Shown here: positions 34,955 to 44,407 of the stretch, one piece after another | How the letters are laid out: each line of letters opens with the position of its first letter | How positions within the stretch are numbered: the first letter of the stretch is position 1 | NCBI GenBank assembly: GCA_019104865.1 | Contig: JAHRWZ010000049.1 | Coordinates: 1-64,000 of the forward strand | Direction of reading: 5' to 3' | From: Castellaniella sp. | Lineage (GTDB): Bacteria; Pseudomonadota; Gammaproteobacteria; Burkholderiales; Burkholderiaceae_B | Length of the DNA: 64,000 nucleotides | Program-made: the position numbers and the translations under genes | Notes under the pieces: model-generated | The model's input: the letters and a program-made list of their open reading frames with translations, nothing else | Told to the model about the DNA's origin: nothing | Databases searched by the model: none

Positions 34955-35395
34955 TCAGGGCTTGATCTGAGCCCGGATCTCGCCCGCCTGGTGCGCGGCG
35001 CTATGCACGTTGACATACAGATCGCCCGCCTTGTAGGCTTTGTACTGCGCATCGGTCAGCTTGGCGTTCGCCGGTACGACCCATTCGGTGTCCCCCTTCT
35101 TTTCCAGGGGGATGATGACGGGACCGTTCTTGCCGGCGGCGGCTTCGTGGATGTGCGCCATGGTGGCCGCCACGCCCGACGTCATGATGCTGCCCCTGAC
35201 GGATCGGTCGGCGTTGATGGTGATCGTACCTTCGCCCTTGGCCGAGGTGGTGACGGCGGGAACTTCCTGGGTGCCGCTGAGCATCACCTTGCTTTGATCC
35301 GCCAGGGCAACGCCGCCGGCGGTCAACGTGCCGATGATGGCACTGCTTGCCAGAACTACAAGGTGACATTTCGAGAAAATCGGTTTTTTGCTCAT
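34955..35395 (-). CDS. CHRD-domain exported protein
   Basis: This 146-residue protein has a signal peptide (HLVVLASSAIIGTLTAGGVA) and one CHRD domain: VMLSGTQEVPAVTTSAKGEG, ATMAHIHEAAAGKNGPVII and the C-terminal YVNVHSAAHQAGEIRAQI. The family has a beta-sandwich and is found in exported bacterial proteins and chordin; its bacterial function is unclear. AGGAG lies 8 nt before the start. It is immediately downstream of the sigma-factor gene on the same strand and may be its target. Confidence 0.9.
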   Translation of the reverse strand: MSKKPIFSKCHLVVLASSAIIGTLTAGGVALADQSKVMLSGTQEVPAVTTSAKGEGTITINADRSVRGSIMTSGVAATMAHIHEAAAGKNGPVIIPLEKKGDTEWVVPANAKLTDAQYKAYKAGDLYVNVHSAAHQAGEIRAQIKP

Positions 35396-35573
35396 CGGGA
35401 TGCTCCTGGATCTGAATGACCCGTGTTCGGGGCGGGCGGGGAACGGATGAATCGAACCTGGGCCTGGGTCTCGCGCGCCTACCGTGGATGCTTAACCCTA
35501 CATCCATTCAGGTTATGCGCGCAATCGGGTAGATGCATGAGCGTGTCTGGCCTTCGCGTTGCCCAGTACCCGC

Positions 35574-36086
35574 CTATTGCGGGGCCAGCAGATATTCCCG
35601 GACCAGTTCCCGGGCCCGGTGCAGACGGCTTTTCACCGCGCCGTGCGGTTCTTCCAGCCGGTCGGCGATTTCCGCAATGGTCAGTTCCTCGAAATCGCGC
35701 AGCAGGATGACCTCGAGATAATGTGCCGGCAGCGATTCCAGCGCATGGGCAAGATCGATCCTCAACTCGTCGGTTGGCCTGTGCAACAATTTCGCTTCCG
35801 CAAGTTCATCCGGAAGCGGTTCGTACCGAAACATCATCCGGGACAGTTTTCCGCACTCGCGCTTGACCACGGTAAAAAGCCACGAGGAGAACGCCATCGC
35901 CGCTTTCAGGCCCCTGACCTTGCGGGCAATGATCAGCAAGGATTCCTGAACTGCGTCATCGACATCGCTGGGCTGACAGTGCCTGCGCGCGTAGCGGCGC
36001 ACGTCCGCCTGGCAGACGGCGATCGCCGTTGAATCGCCCGTTTGCGCCGCCATGATGAGGTTGTCGCGGTCATGCGTATCGGTCAT
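35574..36086 (-). CDS. ECF-type RNA polymerase sigma factor
   Basis: This 170-residue sigma-70-family regulator has region 2 (QPSDVDDAVQESLLIIARKV, FSSWLFTVVKREC) and region 4 (LPAHYLEVILLRDFEELTIA, HGAVKSRLHRARELVREYL). The ATG at 36084-36086 has AGGAG 7 nt upstream, while a longer frame to 36170 is unsupported. No anti-sigma factor gene is adjacent. The CHRD gene lies downstream in the same direction after 178 bp. Confidence 0.92.
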   Translation of the reverse strand: MTDTHDRDNLIMAAQTGDSTAIAVCQADVRRYARRHCQPSDVDDAVQESLLIIARKVRGLKAAMAFSSWLFTVVKRECGKLSRMMFRYEPLPDELAEAKLLHRPTDELRIDLAHALESLPAHYLEVILLRDFEELTIAEIADRLEEPHGAVKSRLHRARELVREYLLAPQ

Positions 36087-36188
36087 GGTCTGGCTCCTGT
36101 CCTGTGGCATCGCGAAAGCGGCACCTTCGGTCGCTGAGTGGCCGGGGTCACGAAGGCCCTGCGCTTTCATAGAGCTTGCAAGCGGTCG

Positions 36189-36416
36189 AATGGGTTCGGA
36201 CCAACACGATTATTGTCCGGCTATCCGTCCTGGGGCGCACTGGTGTTTTGCGCTCTGCAAGCGATCGTGGCCGCCACCTATGACTGAGCCCGGATTTCGA
36301 CTACGCTGCTGTTCTGGGCCACCTTCGTTCAGACGCGGCCCCTGGGGGCGACGCTGGGGTATTTTCTCGACAGGCCGCTGAGTGCTGGCGGACTGGAACT
36401 GGGCCGCCATTTCTGA
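36189..36416 (+). pseudogene. C-terminal remnant of a COG4705-type membrane protein
   Basis: The frame reads YPSWGALVFCALQAIVAATY, a TGA stop at 36285, then RISTTLLFWATFVQTRPLGA, then TLGYFLDRPLSAGGLELGRH up to TGA at 36414. The stretch FWATFVQTRPLGATLG is characteristic of the end of COG4705 membrane proteins. The N-terminal three quarters are absent and the frame has an internal stop, so it is a decayed gene. It ends 8 bp before the MFS gene start. Confidence 0.5.
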
Positions 36417-36424
36417 AAGGATGC

Positions 36425-37624
36425 ATGAACATGGCGGTTGCCATCCCGCGTGGGGTCTGGGTGCTGGGTTTCGTCAGTCTGTTGATGGACGTATCGTCCG
36501 AGCTCATCCACAGTCTGTTGCCGATGTTCATGATCACGACACTGGGGGCCAGCGCCTTGGAAGTCGGTTGGGTGGAAGGCCTGGCCGAATCGACGGCGCT
36601 TATCGTCAAGGTGTTCTCCGGGGTGCTCAGCGATTATCTGGGCAGGCGCAAGGGGCTGGCCGTGTTCGGCTATGCCCTGGCTGCGCTGACAAAGCCGCTG
36701 TTTGCGCTGGCGCCCACCGTGGGGGTCGTCCTGACCGCGCGGCTGCTGGATCGTGTCGGCAAGGGGATTCGGGGCGCTCCCCGCGATGCGCTCGTGGCGG
36801 ATCTGACGCCGGCGAACATCCGGGGTGCCGCCTTTGGCTTGCGCCAGACGCTGGACGCCGTCGGCGCGACGCTGGGGCCGCTGCTGGCGGTCGGCCTGAT
36901 GCTGCTGTGGTCCGATCACTTCCGGACGGTTTTCTGGATCGCGGTCATTCCCGGGCTTGCCAGCGCAGCGCTGCTGGCCTTCGGCCTGAGAGAGCCCGCT
37001 GCCGCGGGCAACAAAGCGAAGCGCACCAACCCGATCCGGCGCGAAAACCTTCGCCGGCTGACGTCGCCGTATTGGTGGGTGGTCATCATGGGGGCCGTCT
37101 TCACGCTGGCCCGATTCAGCGAGGCCTTCCTGGTGCTGCGAGCGCAGCAAAGCGGCATCGCCATGGCTCTGGTGCCGCTGGCGATCGTCGCCATGAACCT
37201 GGCTTTCTCCCTATCGGCATATCCCTTCGGCAAACTGTCGGACCGCATGAGCCACCGTAGTCTGCTGGCATTGGGTCTCGGGGTGATGATCGTGGCCGAT
37301 CTGTTGCTGGCATCCAGCAGTCATTGGACGATCGTCCTGGCCGGGACCATTCTGTGGGGCATTCACCTGGGTGCGACCCAGGGGCTGCTGGCGACCATGG
37401 TGGCCGAGGTCGCCCCGGCCGATCTGCGCGGCACCGCGTATGGCGTCTTCAACCTGGTCTGCGGCCTGGCGATGCTCTTTGCCAGCGTGATTGCCGGCCT
37501 GCTGTGGGACCGGTTCGGGGCGCCGGTCACCTTTTACGCTGGGGCGGGCTTTTGCGTGATCGCGCTGGCGCTGTTGGCAAGCCGGGCCCGCGCGCGCAGG
37601 CTCGGTCTGGATCAGCGGCCGTAG
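36425..37624 (+). CDS. MFS-family transporter
   Basis: This 399-residue inner-membrane transporter has about 12 helices. The N-terminal half contains MDVSSELIHSLLPMFMITTL, VLSDYLGRRKGLAVFGYALA (the MFS loop motif) and RLLDRVGKGIRGAPRDALVA. This pattern is common in MFS proteins annotated as multidrug or metal-related, and the substrate is not evident. AAAGG is 4 nt before the ATG. Its 3' end overlaps the leftward MFS gene by 13 bp. Confidence 0.9.
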   Translation: MNMAVAIPRGVWVLGFVSLLMDVSSELIHSLLPMFMITTLGASALEVGWVEGLAESTALIVKVFSGVLSDYLGRRKGLAVFGYALAALTKPLFALAPTVGVVLTARLLDRVGKGIRGAPRDALVADLTPANIRGAAFGLRQTLDAVGATLGPLLAVGLMLLWSDHFRTVFWIAVIPGLASAALLAFGLREPAAAGNKAKRTNPIRRENLRRLTSPYWWVVIMGAVFTLARFSEAFLVLRAQQSGIAMALVPLAIVAMNLAFSLSAYPFGKLSDRMSHRSLLALGLGVMIVADLLLASSSHWTIVLAGTILWGIHLGATQGLLATMVAEVAPADLRGTAYGVFNLVCGLAMLFASVIAGLLWDRFGAPVTFYAGAGFCVIALALLASRARARRLGLDQRP

Positions 37625-38967
37625 GCGCTGCTTTCGGGGTTGTCCAGCGTCGAATGACGGCGGTTGTCATGCATCGCCAGGATCGCCGTCAGTCCGCACA
37701 CCGCGATGGCCACCATATACCAGGGGAACACACCGCCGACGCCCTGGTTCTTCATGAACAGCGCGACATATTCGGCCGATCCGCCGAACAGGGAATTGCC
37801 GATGGCGTAAGTGAAACCGACTCCCAGGCCCCGTACGTGGGCAGGGAACATCTCGGCCTTCACGATGCCCGAGATCGAGGTGTAGAAGCTCAGGAAGACC
37901 ATCGCCAGCAGGATCAGCAGGCCCACCGCCACAGGCGACTGCTGTCTGCCGATTGCCGCCAGCAGGGGAACGGGCAGAATGATCATGCCGGCAACGAAGA
38001 TCAGCATCGAGTTCTTGCGGCCGATGCGGTCCGACACCATGCCGACCAAGGGCTGCATCAGCATGAAGACCAGCAGGCAGACGGTCATGATCTCGGCGAC
38101 CAGGCCCTTGCTCAGGCCGGCCGTGTTGATCAGATACTTCTGCATGTAGGTGGTGAAGACGTAGAACGCCAGCGAGCCGATGCAGGTGATGCCCAGCACC
38201 ACCCAGAATGCGCGGGGATAGCGCATGACCTCGGTAAAGGATCCGGACCCGGCGCGGTGGCGATCCTTCGTGGTGGTGGTCTCTTCCAGGCCGGAGCGCA
38301 GCCACAGGGACACCAGTGCGGCGAGCGCTCCGATCACGAAGGGCAGGCGCCACCAGCCCGCCGAGATCTGATCGCTGCCCAGGGTGTGCGTCATGATGAC
38401 GGCGAGCAGGCTCGCCAGCAGTTGGCCGCCGATCAGCGTCACATACTGGAAGGACGAGAAGAAGCCGCGGCGCCCCCGCTGGGCAACCTCGGACATGTAA
38501 GTGGCCGTCGATCCATATTCACCACCCACCGAGATTCCCTGGATGCAGCGCATCAGGATCAGCAGCGCCGGGGCCAGGCCGCCGACGGTGGACGCGGTCG
38601 GCAGAAGCGCCAGGCCGAGTGATCCGAGTCCCATCATCAGGATGGAGACGACCATGGCGCGCTTGCGGCCGTAGCGATCGGACATGCGGCCAAACAGGTA
38701 GCCGCCGACCGGCCGCATCAGAAAGCCGATGAAGAAGACGCCGGCGGCCTGCATGTAGGCGCCGGTCTGCCCGACGCCGGTGAAGAACTGCTCCGCGAAA
38801 TAGACGCTGAAGAAAGCGTAGGTGTAGAAGTCGAACCATTCGACCAGATTGCCGCTGGACGCGGCGAGGATGGCCTTGACCACCTTGCGGGTCGAGGGAT
38901 TGTCGTCATGGGCCGTCTGCACGGCGGCGTCGAGGCCGCCCGTCAGTCGGTTTGTCGCTGTTGTCAT
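37612..38967 (-). CDS. MHS-family MFS transporter (alpha-ketoglutarate/proline permease type)
   Basis: This 451-residue proton symporter belongs to the metabolite:H+ symporter family (KgtP, ProP). Hallmarks are SSGNLVEWFDFYTYAFFSVY, FGRMSDRYGRKRAMV, RCIQGISVGGEYGSTATYMS and the RGRRGFFSSFQ loop. The likely substrate is a dicarboxylate such as 2-oxoglutarate. The DctB/DctR-like pair diverges from it at 39203, which would fit a substrate-induced transporter. The 235-bp gap to 39203 should hold both promoters, but no clear boxes were found. Confidence 0.92.
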   Translation of the reverse strand: MTTATNRLTGGLDAAVQTAHDDNPSTRKVVKAILAASSGNLVEWFDFYTYAFFSVYFAEQFFTGVGQTGAYMQAAGVFFIGFLMRPVGGYLFGRMSDRYGRKRAMVVSILMMGLGSLGLALLPTASTVGGLAPALLILMRCIQGISVGGEYGSTATYMSEVAQRGRRGFFSSFQYVTLIGGQLLASLLAVIMTHTLGSDQISAGWWRLPFVIGALAALVSLWLRSGLEETTTTKDRHRAGSGSFTEVMRYPRAFWVVLGITCIGSLAFYVFTTYMQKYLINTAGLSKGLVAEIMTVCLLVFMLMQPLVGMVSDRIGRKNSMLIFVAGMIILPVPLLAAIGRQQSPVAVGLLILLAMVFLSFYTSISGIVKAEMFPAHVRGLGVGFTYAIGNSLFGGSAEYVALFMKNQGVGGVFPWYMVAIAVCGLTAILAMHDNRRHSTLDNPESSAYGR

Positions 38968-39202
38968 GTGTGTGAACTCCTGGGAGTTCCCCTGCGCCCG
39001 CGCAGGCTGCCGGGCTGTCTCCTGGTTTGTCCATGCCCAAGTGAGCAGGGGATATTGTGGCTGGAGTATCTATCCGCGCAGGCGGTGGCGCATCCGGAGC
39101 TTTCACGGTGCCGATCTCCGTAGAACTACGCAGGTCGGCTGCTCGGTAGAGGCAGCCGGGGCGGCTGTGCTATTTTGTTTCCATCCAGGTGCCGCCACGC
39201 CC

Positions 39203-41338
39203 ATGAGCCCGATTTCCCGCTTCCCCGTCCTGCGTTTCTGGCGCTGGGGCCTTGCCGCCCTGGTCGGCCTGTTGCTGATCCTGGTGGCCGGGCGCTGGTC
39301 CCAGGATCAGGAACTCAATCTCCGCGAGGCCAGTCTGCGCCAGGCGTCCGATGCCTATGTCCTGGCCCTGCGCGGTATCGTCGAGAAATACGGCGATCTA
39401 CCTTACGTGGTTGCGCGCCATCCGGATGTCTTGGCGTTGCTGCGGGATCCCGCGGACCGGGGCCAGGTAACCCGGGTCGATCGCTACCTGGCCGACCTGC
39501 AGCGACAGACCGGTGCGGAGGTCCTGTACGTGGTGGACTCCCAGGGGCTGACGCTGGCCGCAGGCAACTGGGATCAGCCGACCACCTTCGTCGGACACTC
39601 TTATCGTTTGCGGCCCTATTTCCAGGACGCATTGGGCGGACGGCGTGGCCTGTTTTACGGCGTGGGACTGACGACGGGCCAGCCGGGCCTGTTCATCGCG
39701 GAACCCGTCCGGGATGCGGGCGCCATTGCCGGCGTGGTGGTTGTGAAGCTCGGGTTGGAGCGGGTCGAGCAGGCTTGGTCGCGTGCGACGGATCCGGTTT
39801 TGCTGCAGGATCGTCACGGTATCGTATTCCTCAGTTCGGTCCCCGACTGGTTGTACCGGGCCGACCGGGATCTGGCGCCTGCCGATCTGGAATGGCTGCA
39901 CCAGCATGCCCAGTACGGTGCGCGGGATCGCTTCGAACGCTTGCCCTGGCAGTTTGAGCAGGATGCCGATCTGCCGGGCTTGCTGATCCGGACCCGGCTG
40001 GATGGGCGGCCGCTCGAGCTGCTGGCCTTGCGCACGCACCTGCCTGAGCTCGGCTGGACGCTGACCGTGACCGGAAACCTCGATGAGGTCTGGCGGTCTC
40101 GCCTGAAAGCCGAGATCATTGCCGCGCTGGTGGCCACCGTGCTGCTGCTGGGCCTGGTGTCCTGGCGTCAGCGTGAGAAACGGTATGCCGAGCAGCGCCA
40201 GGCCCGTGTCGAGCTGGAACGACGCGTCGAGGATCGCACCCGCGATCTCGAAGAAGCCCATGCCTTTCGCAAATCGATGGAAGATTCCCTGCTGGTCGGC
40301 ATGCGGGCCCACGATTCGGAAGGCCGCGTGATCTACGTGAATCGCGCCCTGTGCGAGATGGTCGGGTTCCCCCAGGACGAGTTGCTGGGCTGCGTGCCGC
40401 CCTATCCTTACTGGCATCCCGATGATGTGGCGCAGCTGCTGCGTGAACACGAGGCTACGCGAAATGGCGGGGTGCCGCATGGGTTCGAGACGCGATTCCG
40501 CCACCGGGACGGTCACGAGGTGATCTGCATGGTCTATGCCGCGCCGCTGATCGATGCCCGGGGCCTGTACCGCGGCTGGATGAGTTCCATCGTGGACATC
40601 ACCGCACAGAAGCAGGCCGAGGCCCGCCAGCGCGAGCAGGAGCGTCAGCTGCAGCACAGCGCGCGGCTGGCCAGTGTCGGCGAGATGGCTTCGACAATCG
40701 CTCACGATCTCAATCAGCCCTTGATGGCCTTGTCCAACTTCGCGCTGGCCGCTCGCGCCATGGCGGATCCGGACCTGTCGCCGATGATAGCAACCGCGCT
40801 GGACGGGATCGTGGAGCAGGCGACCCGGGCGAGCGACATCGTCCGGCGGGTCCGGGTTTTCATCAATCCGCAGCGCGCCGTCTACGAAACATTGGCCATC
40901 AATGAATTGGTGGAGCATGCCCACGCGTTGTTGCTGCCCGAACTGCAGCGTAGCCGGGTGGTCGTCGTCAGCGATCTGGCCGCCGGTCTGCCGCCGGTGC
41001 GTGGCGATCGGGTGCTGCTCGAACAAGTTCTGGTCAATCTGATCCAGAATGCGGTCCAGGCGATGCGTGAGACGCCACCTTCCAGGCGACGCATCGAACT
41101 GAGCTCGCATCGGGAAGGCGGGGTGGTGGAAATCCGGGTGGCCGATCAGGGACCTGGGATCCCCGCCGACCGGATGGAGCAAATTTTTCTGCCATTTTTC
41201 AGCACCCGGCCGGATGGTCTGGGGCTGGGCCTGAAGATCTGCCGCACCATCATCGAGGCTCACAGCGGCCGCCTGTGGGTCGCCAATCGTCTGGCGGGCG
41301 GCGCCGCCTTCACGTTCACATTGCCGATCAATCCATGA
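39203..41338 (+). CDS. DctB-like membrane sensor histidine kinase with PAS domain
   Basis: This 711-residue kinase has TM1 (about 12-28), a periplasmic tandem-PAS sensor (about 30-300, with YVVDSQGLTLAAGNW and TFVGHSYRLRPYFQDALGG, typical of DctB-type sensors), and TM2 near 305-325. A coiled coil and a cytoplasmic PAS domain (IYVNRALCEMVGFPQDELLG) follow, then HisKA with IAHDLNQPLMAL (His501) and a HATPase (NLIQNAVQAM, DQGPGIP, GLGLGLKI). The ATG at 39203 gives the natural N-terminus; a longer frame is open upstream. Its stop overlaps the regulator start. Confidence 0.9.
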   Translation: MSPISRFPVLRFWRWGLAALVGLLLILVAGRWSQDQELNLREASLRQASDAYVLALRGIVEKYGDLPYVVARHPDVLALLRDPADRGQVTRVDRYLADLQRQTGAEVLYVVDSQGLTLAAGNWDQPTTFVGHSYRLRPYFQDALGGRRGLFYGVGLTTGQPGLFIAEPVRDAGAIAGVVVVKLGLERVEQAWSRATDPVLLQDRHGIVFLSSVPDWLYRADRDLAPADLEWLHQHAQYGARDRFERLPWQFEQDADLPGLLIRTRLDGRPLELLALRTHLPELGWTLTVTGNLDEVWRSRLKAEIIAALVATVLLLGLVSWRQREKRYAEQRQARVELERRVEDRTRDLEEAHAFRKSMEDSLLVGMRAHDSEGRVIYVNRALCEMVGFPQDELLGCVPPYPYWHPDDVAQLLREHEATRNGGVPHGFETRFRHRDGHEVICMVYAAPLIDARGLYRGWMSSIVDITAQKQAEARQREQERQLQHSARLASVGEMASTIAHDLNQPLMALSNFALAARAMADPDLSPMIATALDGIVEQATRASDIVRRVRVFINPQRAVYETLAINELVEHAHALLLPELQRSRVVVVSDLAAGLPPVRGDRVLLEQVLVNLIQNAVQAMRETPPSRRRIELSSHREGGVVEIRVADQGPGIPADRMEQIFLPFFSTRPDGLGLGLKICRTIIEAHSGRLWVANRLAGGAAFTFTLPINP

Positions 41339-41934
41339 AAGACATTCCGCTGACCCTGTATGTCGTGGACGATGACGAAGCGCTGCGTCGCTCTCTGCTG
41401 ATGCTGCTGTTTTCCCAGGGGGTGCCGGTCCAGTCGTTTGCTTCCGGAGAGGAATTCCTGGCCTCGGTGGACATGCGCCGGCCAGGTTGCGTGATCCTGG
41501 ATCTGCGCCTGGGCGGGATCAGCGGGCTGGAAGTGCTGGATCGTCTGCGTCATGCGCACAGCCCACTGGTCAGCCTGTTCCTGTCCGGTCATGGCGACAT
41601 TCCCACGGCGCTGGAGGCCGTGCGGCTGGGCGCTCATGACTGGGTGGTCAAACCCGATACTCAGCAGTTGCTGGAAAAATTGCCCGCTGCGTTGGCCGAA
41701 GCCCGCGCCCGCAGCGAGGCCCTACGGCGCTGGGGCGAACTGACGCCACGCGAACGCGAGGTTGCCCATTGGGTCGGCCTGGGGCAGCCCAACAAGGAAA
41801 TCGCCCGGCTGCTGGTTCCTCCGTGCAGCCCGCGCTCGGTTGAGACCCATCGCGCCAGTATCTTCGACAAGTTGGCGGTCGCCAATGACAATGAGTTGGG
41901 GCGCTGGCTGGCGTCTCACCCCTGGCTGGCCTGA
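41335..41934 (+). CDS. FixJ/DctR-like response regulator
   Basis: This 199-residue regulator has a receiver domain (VVDDDEALRRS, phospho-acceptor Asp56 in CVILDLRLGG, Lys in DWVVKPD) and a LuxR-type HTH (LTPREREVAHWVGLGQPNKE, PRSVETHRASIFDKL). The HTH carries a short insertion (LLVPPCSPRSVE) relative to the usual VSPRTVE. It overlaps the kinase gene (ATGA) and is its partner. The target is probably the divergent MHS transporter (inference). Confidence 0.9.
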   Translation: MKDIPLTLYVVDDDEALRRSLLMLLFSQGVPVQSFASGEEFLASVDMRRPGCVILDLRLGGISGLEVLDRLRHAHSPLVSLFLSGHGDIPTALEAVRLGAHDWVVKPDTQQLLEKLPAALAEARARSEALRRWGELTPREREVAHWVGLGQPNKEIARLLVPPCSPRSVETHRASIFDKLAVANDNELGRWLASHPWLA

Positions 41935-41952
41935 AGCGCCAGCGGTTTCTCG

Positions 41953-42004
41953 ATAGTTATTTTCAATCTATAATATAAAAACTATCAATTTTACTAATTT
42001 ATAG
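41953..42004 (+). promoter_or_regulatory. AT-rich ahpC promoter region with OxyR-like ATAG/CTAT boxes
   Basis: Between the regulator gene and ahpC lies an AT-rich strip with ATAG (41953), CTAT (41968), CTAT (41982) and ATAG (42001), of which ATAG-N7-CTAC at 42001-42015 fits an OxyR half-site. The spacing of the other boxes does not follow the ATAG-N7-CTAT pattern, so OxyR control is a reasonable guess and not proven. Confidence 0.4.
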
Positions 42005-42069
42005 GAATTGCCTACACTGGGTTCGTTGCCACTGAGGCCACTTCTCCAACCACTGAACAAGGAGCACTC

Positions 42070-42633
42070 ATGTCCCTGATCAACACCACGATCAAGCCCT
42101 TCAAAGCCAACGCCTACCATAACGGTAAGTTCGTCGAAGTCAGCGAGCAGACTGTGGCTGGCAAGTGGTCGGTGTTCGTTTTCTACCCGGCCGACTTCAC
42201 CTTCGTGTGCCCGACCGAACTCGAAGACCTCGCGGATCATTACGCCGAATTCCAGAAGCTGGGCGTGGAAGTCTATTCCGTGTCCACCGACACCCACTTT
42301 GCGCACAAGGCCTGGCACGACACGTCCGACGCCATCAAAAAGGTCAACTACCCGATGATCGGCGATCCGACCCATCTGCTGTCGCGCAACTTCGATGTGT
42401 TGATCGAAGAAGAAGGCGTGGCCCTGCGCGGTACCTTCGTGATCAACCCGGCGGGTGAAATCAAGGTCCTGGAGATCCACGACAACGGCATCGGCCGCGA
42501 TGCGTCCGAGCTGCTGCGCAAGGTCAAGGCCGCCCAGTACATCGCCAGCCACCCGGGCGAAGTTTGCCCGGCCAAGTGGGAAGAAGGCGCCAAGACCCTG
42601 ACCCCGTCCCTGGATCTGGTCGGCAAGATCTGA
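42070..42633 (+). CDS. ahpC: Alkyl hydroperoxide reductase subunit C (peroxiredoxin)
   Basis: This 187-residue typical 2-Cys peroxiredoxin detoxifies H2O2 and organic hydroperoxides and is recycled by AhpF. Peroxidatic Cys47 lies in [11 protein letters not shown] and the resolving Cys166 in GEVCPAKW; the GGVGEI-type loop reads [11 protein letters not shown]. It starts with AAGGAG 5 nt upstream. A terminator-like hairpin separates it from ahpF, allowing more AhpC than AhpF. Confidence 0.97.
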   Translation: MSLINTTIKPFKANAYHNGKFVEVSEQTVAGKWSVFVFYPADFTFVCPTELEDLADHYAEFQKLGVEVYSVSTDTHFAHKAWHDTSDAIKKVNYPMIGDPTHLLSRNFDVLIEEEGVALRGTFVINPAGEIKVLEIHDNGIGRDASELLRKVKAAQYIASHPGEVCPAKWEEGAKTLTPSLDLVGKI

Positions 42634-42699
42634 TCGCAGCCTGTGAGCGGTAGCTGCGTGCCTGCACAGCAGGACCGCAGTCCGCGTGCAGGATGATCG

Positions 42700-42738
42700 G
42701 ACCGGCCGGCCCGATTTCAACCCTGGCCGGTCTTTTTT
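42700..42738 (+). terminator. Terminator-like hairpin between ahpC and ahpF
   Basis: Stem GACCGGCC (42700-42707) with GGCCGGTC (42725-42732) is followed by six T (42733-42738). It lies 67 bp after the ahpC stop and likely gives partial termination before ahpF. Confidence 0.75.
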
Positions 42739-42812
42739 CCCGCTGGCAATGTCTGGCGACACGTCGCCACGACGTGTCGGCGGGGAGTGATTTTTTCCAA
42801 AAAGGTGTGGAT

Positions 42813-44387
42813 ATGCTGGATGCGAACCTCAAAGGACAATTAGGAACCTATCTCGAACGGGTGACACAACCCGTCGAGCTGCGCGCCTCCCTGGACGGCA
42901 GCACCCAATCGCAGGAACTGCGCGCCTTTCTGGAAGACATTGCGGGCTTGTCCGACAAACTGTCTCTGGTCGAAACCACGGCTGCGGACGGACGCGTGCC
43001 GTCGTTCGAGATCGCCCGTGCGGGGACCGATGTGGCAGTGCGTTTCGCGGGGATACCCCTGGGTCACGAATTCACCTCGCTGGTGCTGGCCCTGCTGCAG
43101 GTCGGCGGCCACCCGCCGAAGCTCGATGATGCCGTGATCGAACAGATCCGGGATCTGCCCGGCGACTACCGGTTCGAAACCTATTTTTCCCTGTCGTGCC
43201 AGAATTGCCCGGATGTGGTCCAGGCGCTGAACGCGATGTCGGTTGTCAACCCGCGCATTCGTCACGTGGCCATCGATGGGGCGCTGTTTCAGGACGAAGT
43301 GAACAAGCGCGAGGTCCTGTCCGTGCCGGCGGTGTTCCTGAATGGCGAATTGTTCCATCAGGGGCGCGCCGGTGTCGAGGAATTGCTGGTCAAGCTGGAC
43401 GTCGGCAATGACGACGCCAAGGTCGAAGCCCTGAACGCCCGCGAAGAATTCGACGTGCTGGTCGTGGGTGGGGGCCCGGCGGGTGCGGCTGCCGCTGTCT
43501 ACGCGGCACGCAAGGGCATCCGCACCGGGGTCGTGGCCGAGCGATTCGGTGGCCAGGTGCTCGATACTATGGCCATCGAGAACTACATCTCCGTGCTGGA
43601 GACCGAAGGGCCGAAGTTCGGCGTCGCGCTGGAACAGCACGTCAAGGCTTACGAGGTCGACATCATGAACCTGCAGCGGGCCACGCGCCTGGTGCCGGGG
43701 AAATCCATTCAGGTGGAATTGGCCAGCGGCGCGGTGCTGAAGGCCAAGAACGTGATCCTGTCCACGGGCGCCCGCTGGCGCCAGATCAATGTGCCTGGCG
43801 AGGACGAATACCGGAATCGTGGCGTGGCCTACTGCCCGCATTGCGACGGCCCGCTGTTCAAGGGCAAGCGTGTGGCGGTGATCGGCGGTGGCAATTCGGG
43901 TGTCGAGGCGGCTATCGACCTGGCTGGCATCGTGGGTCATGTCACCCTGATCGAGTTCGGCGATGCTTTGCGGGCTGATGCGGTGCTGCAGCGCAAACTG
44001 CGCAGCCTGGCCAATGTTACCGTCCTGACATCGGCGCAGACCACGGAAATCCATGGCGACGGCAAGCGCGTCATCGCCCTGAGCTACAAGGACCGGACGA
44101 GCGGCGACACGCATCGTGTCGAACTGGATGGCGTGTTCATCCAGATTGGTCTGGTGCCCAATACCGAATGGCTCAAGGGGGCGGTGGATCTGACGGCGCA
44201 CGGCGAGATCGTGGTCGATGCGCGCGGCCAGACGTCCGTCCCGGGCGTGTTCGCGGCGGGCGACGCGACGACGGTGCCGTACAAGCAGATCATCATCGCC
44301 GCAGGCGATGGCGCCAAGGCCGCTTTGTCCGCCTTCGACCATCTGATCCGCAGTTCGGTGTCCGACGCGGAAGAGGCGGCTGCCTGA
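42813..44387 (+). CDS. ahpF: Alkyl hydroperoxide reductase subunit F
   Basis: This 524-residue flavoprotein transfers electrons from NADH to AhpC. The N-terminal tandem thioredoxin-like domain carries the redox Cys pair SCQNC, followed by a FAD domain ([20 protein letters not shown]), the CPHCDG active-site disulfide and an NADH domain ([16 protein letters not shown]). Length and order match AhpF. The ATG at 42813 has AAAGG upstream; earlier in-frame codons lack a site and overlap the terminator. Confidence 0.96.
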   Translation: MLDANLKGQLGTYLERVTQPVELRASLDGSTQSQELRAFLEDIAGLSDKLSLVETTAADGRVPSFEIARAGTDVAVRFAGIPLGHEFTSLVLALLQVGGHPPKLDDAVIEQIRDLPGDYRFETYFSLSCQNCPDVVQALNAMSVVNPRIRHVAIDGALFQDEVNKREVLSVPAVFLNGELFHQGRAGVEELLVKLDVGNDDAKVEALNAREEFDVLVVGGGPAGAAAAVYAARKGIRTGVVAERFGGQVLDTMAIENYISVLETEGPKFGVALEQHVKAYEVDIMNLQRATRLVPGKSIQVELASGAVLKAKNVILSTGARWRQINVPGEDEYRNRGVAYCPHCDGPLFKGKRVAVIGGGNSGVEAAIDLAGIVGHVTLIEFGDALRADAVLQRKLRSLANVTVLTSAQTTEIHGDGKRVIALSYKDRTSGDTHRVELDGVFIQIGLVPNTEWLKGAVDLTAHGEIVVDARGQTSVPGVFAAGDATTVPYKQIIIAAGDGAKAALSAFDHLIRSSVSDAEEAAA

Positions 44388-44407
44388 TTCCGTGGGGCAA
44401 GCGGGCC

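Noticed and set aside
41953..42015. Canonical OxyR site upstream of ahpC
   Set aside because: ATAG and CTAT boxes are present, but only one half-site has the 7-bp spacing, so a full four-box site cannot be claimed.
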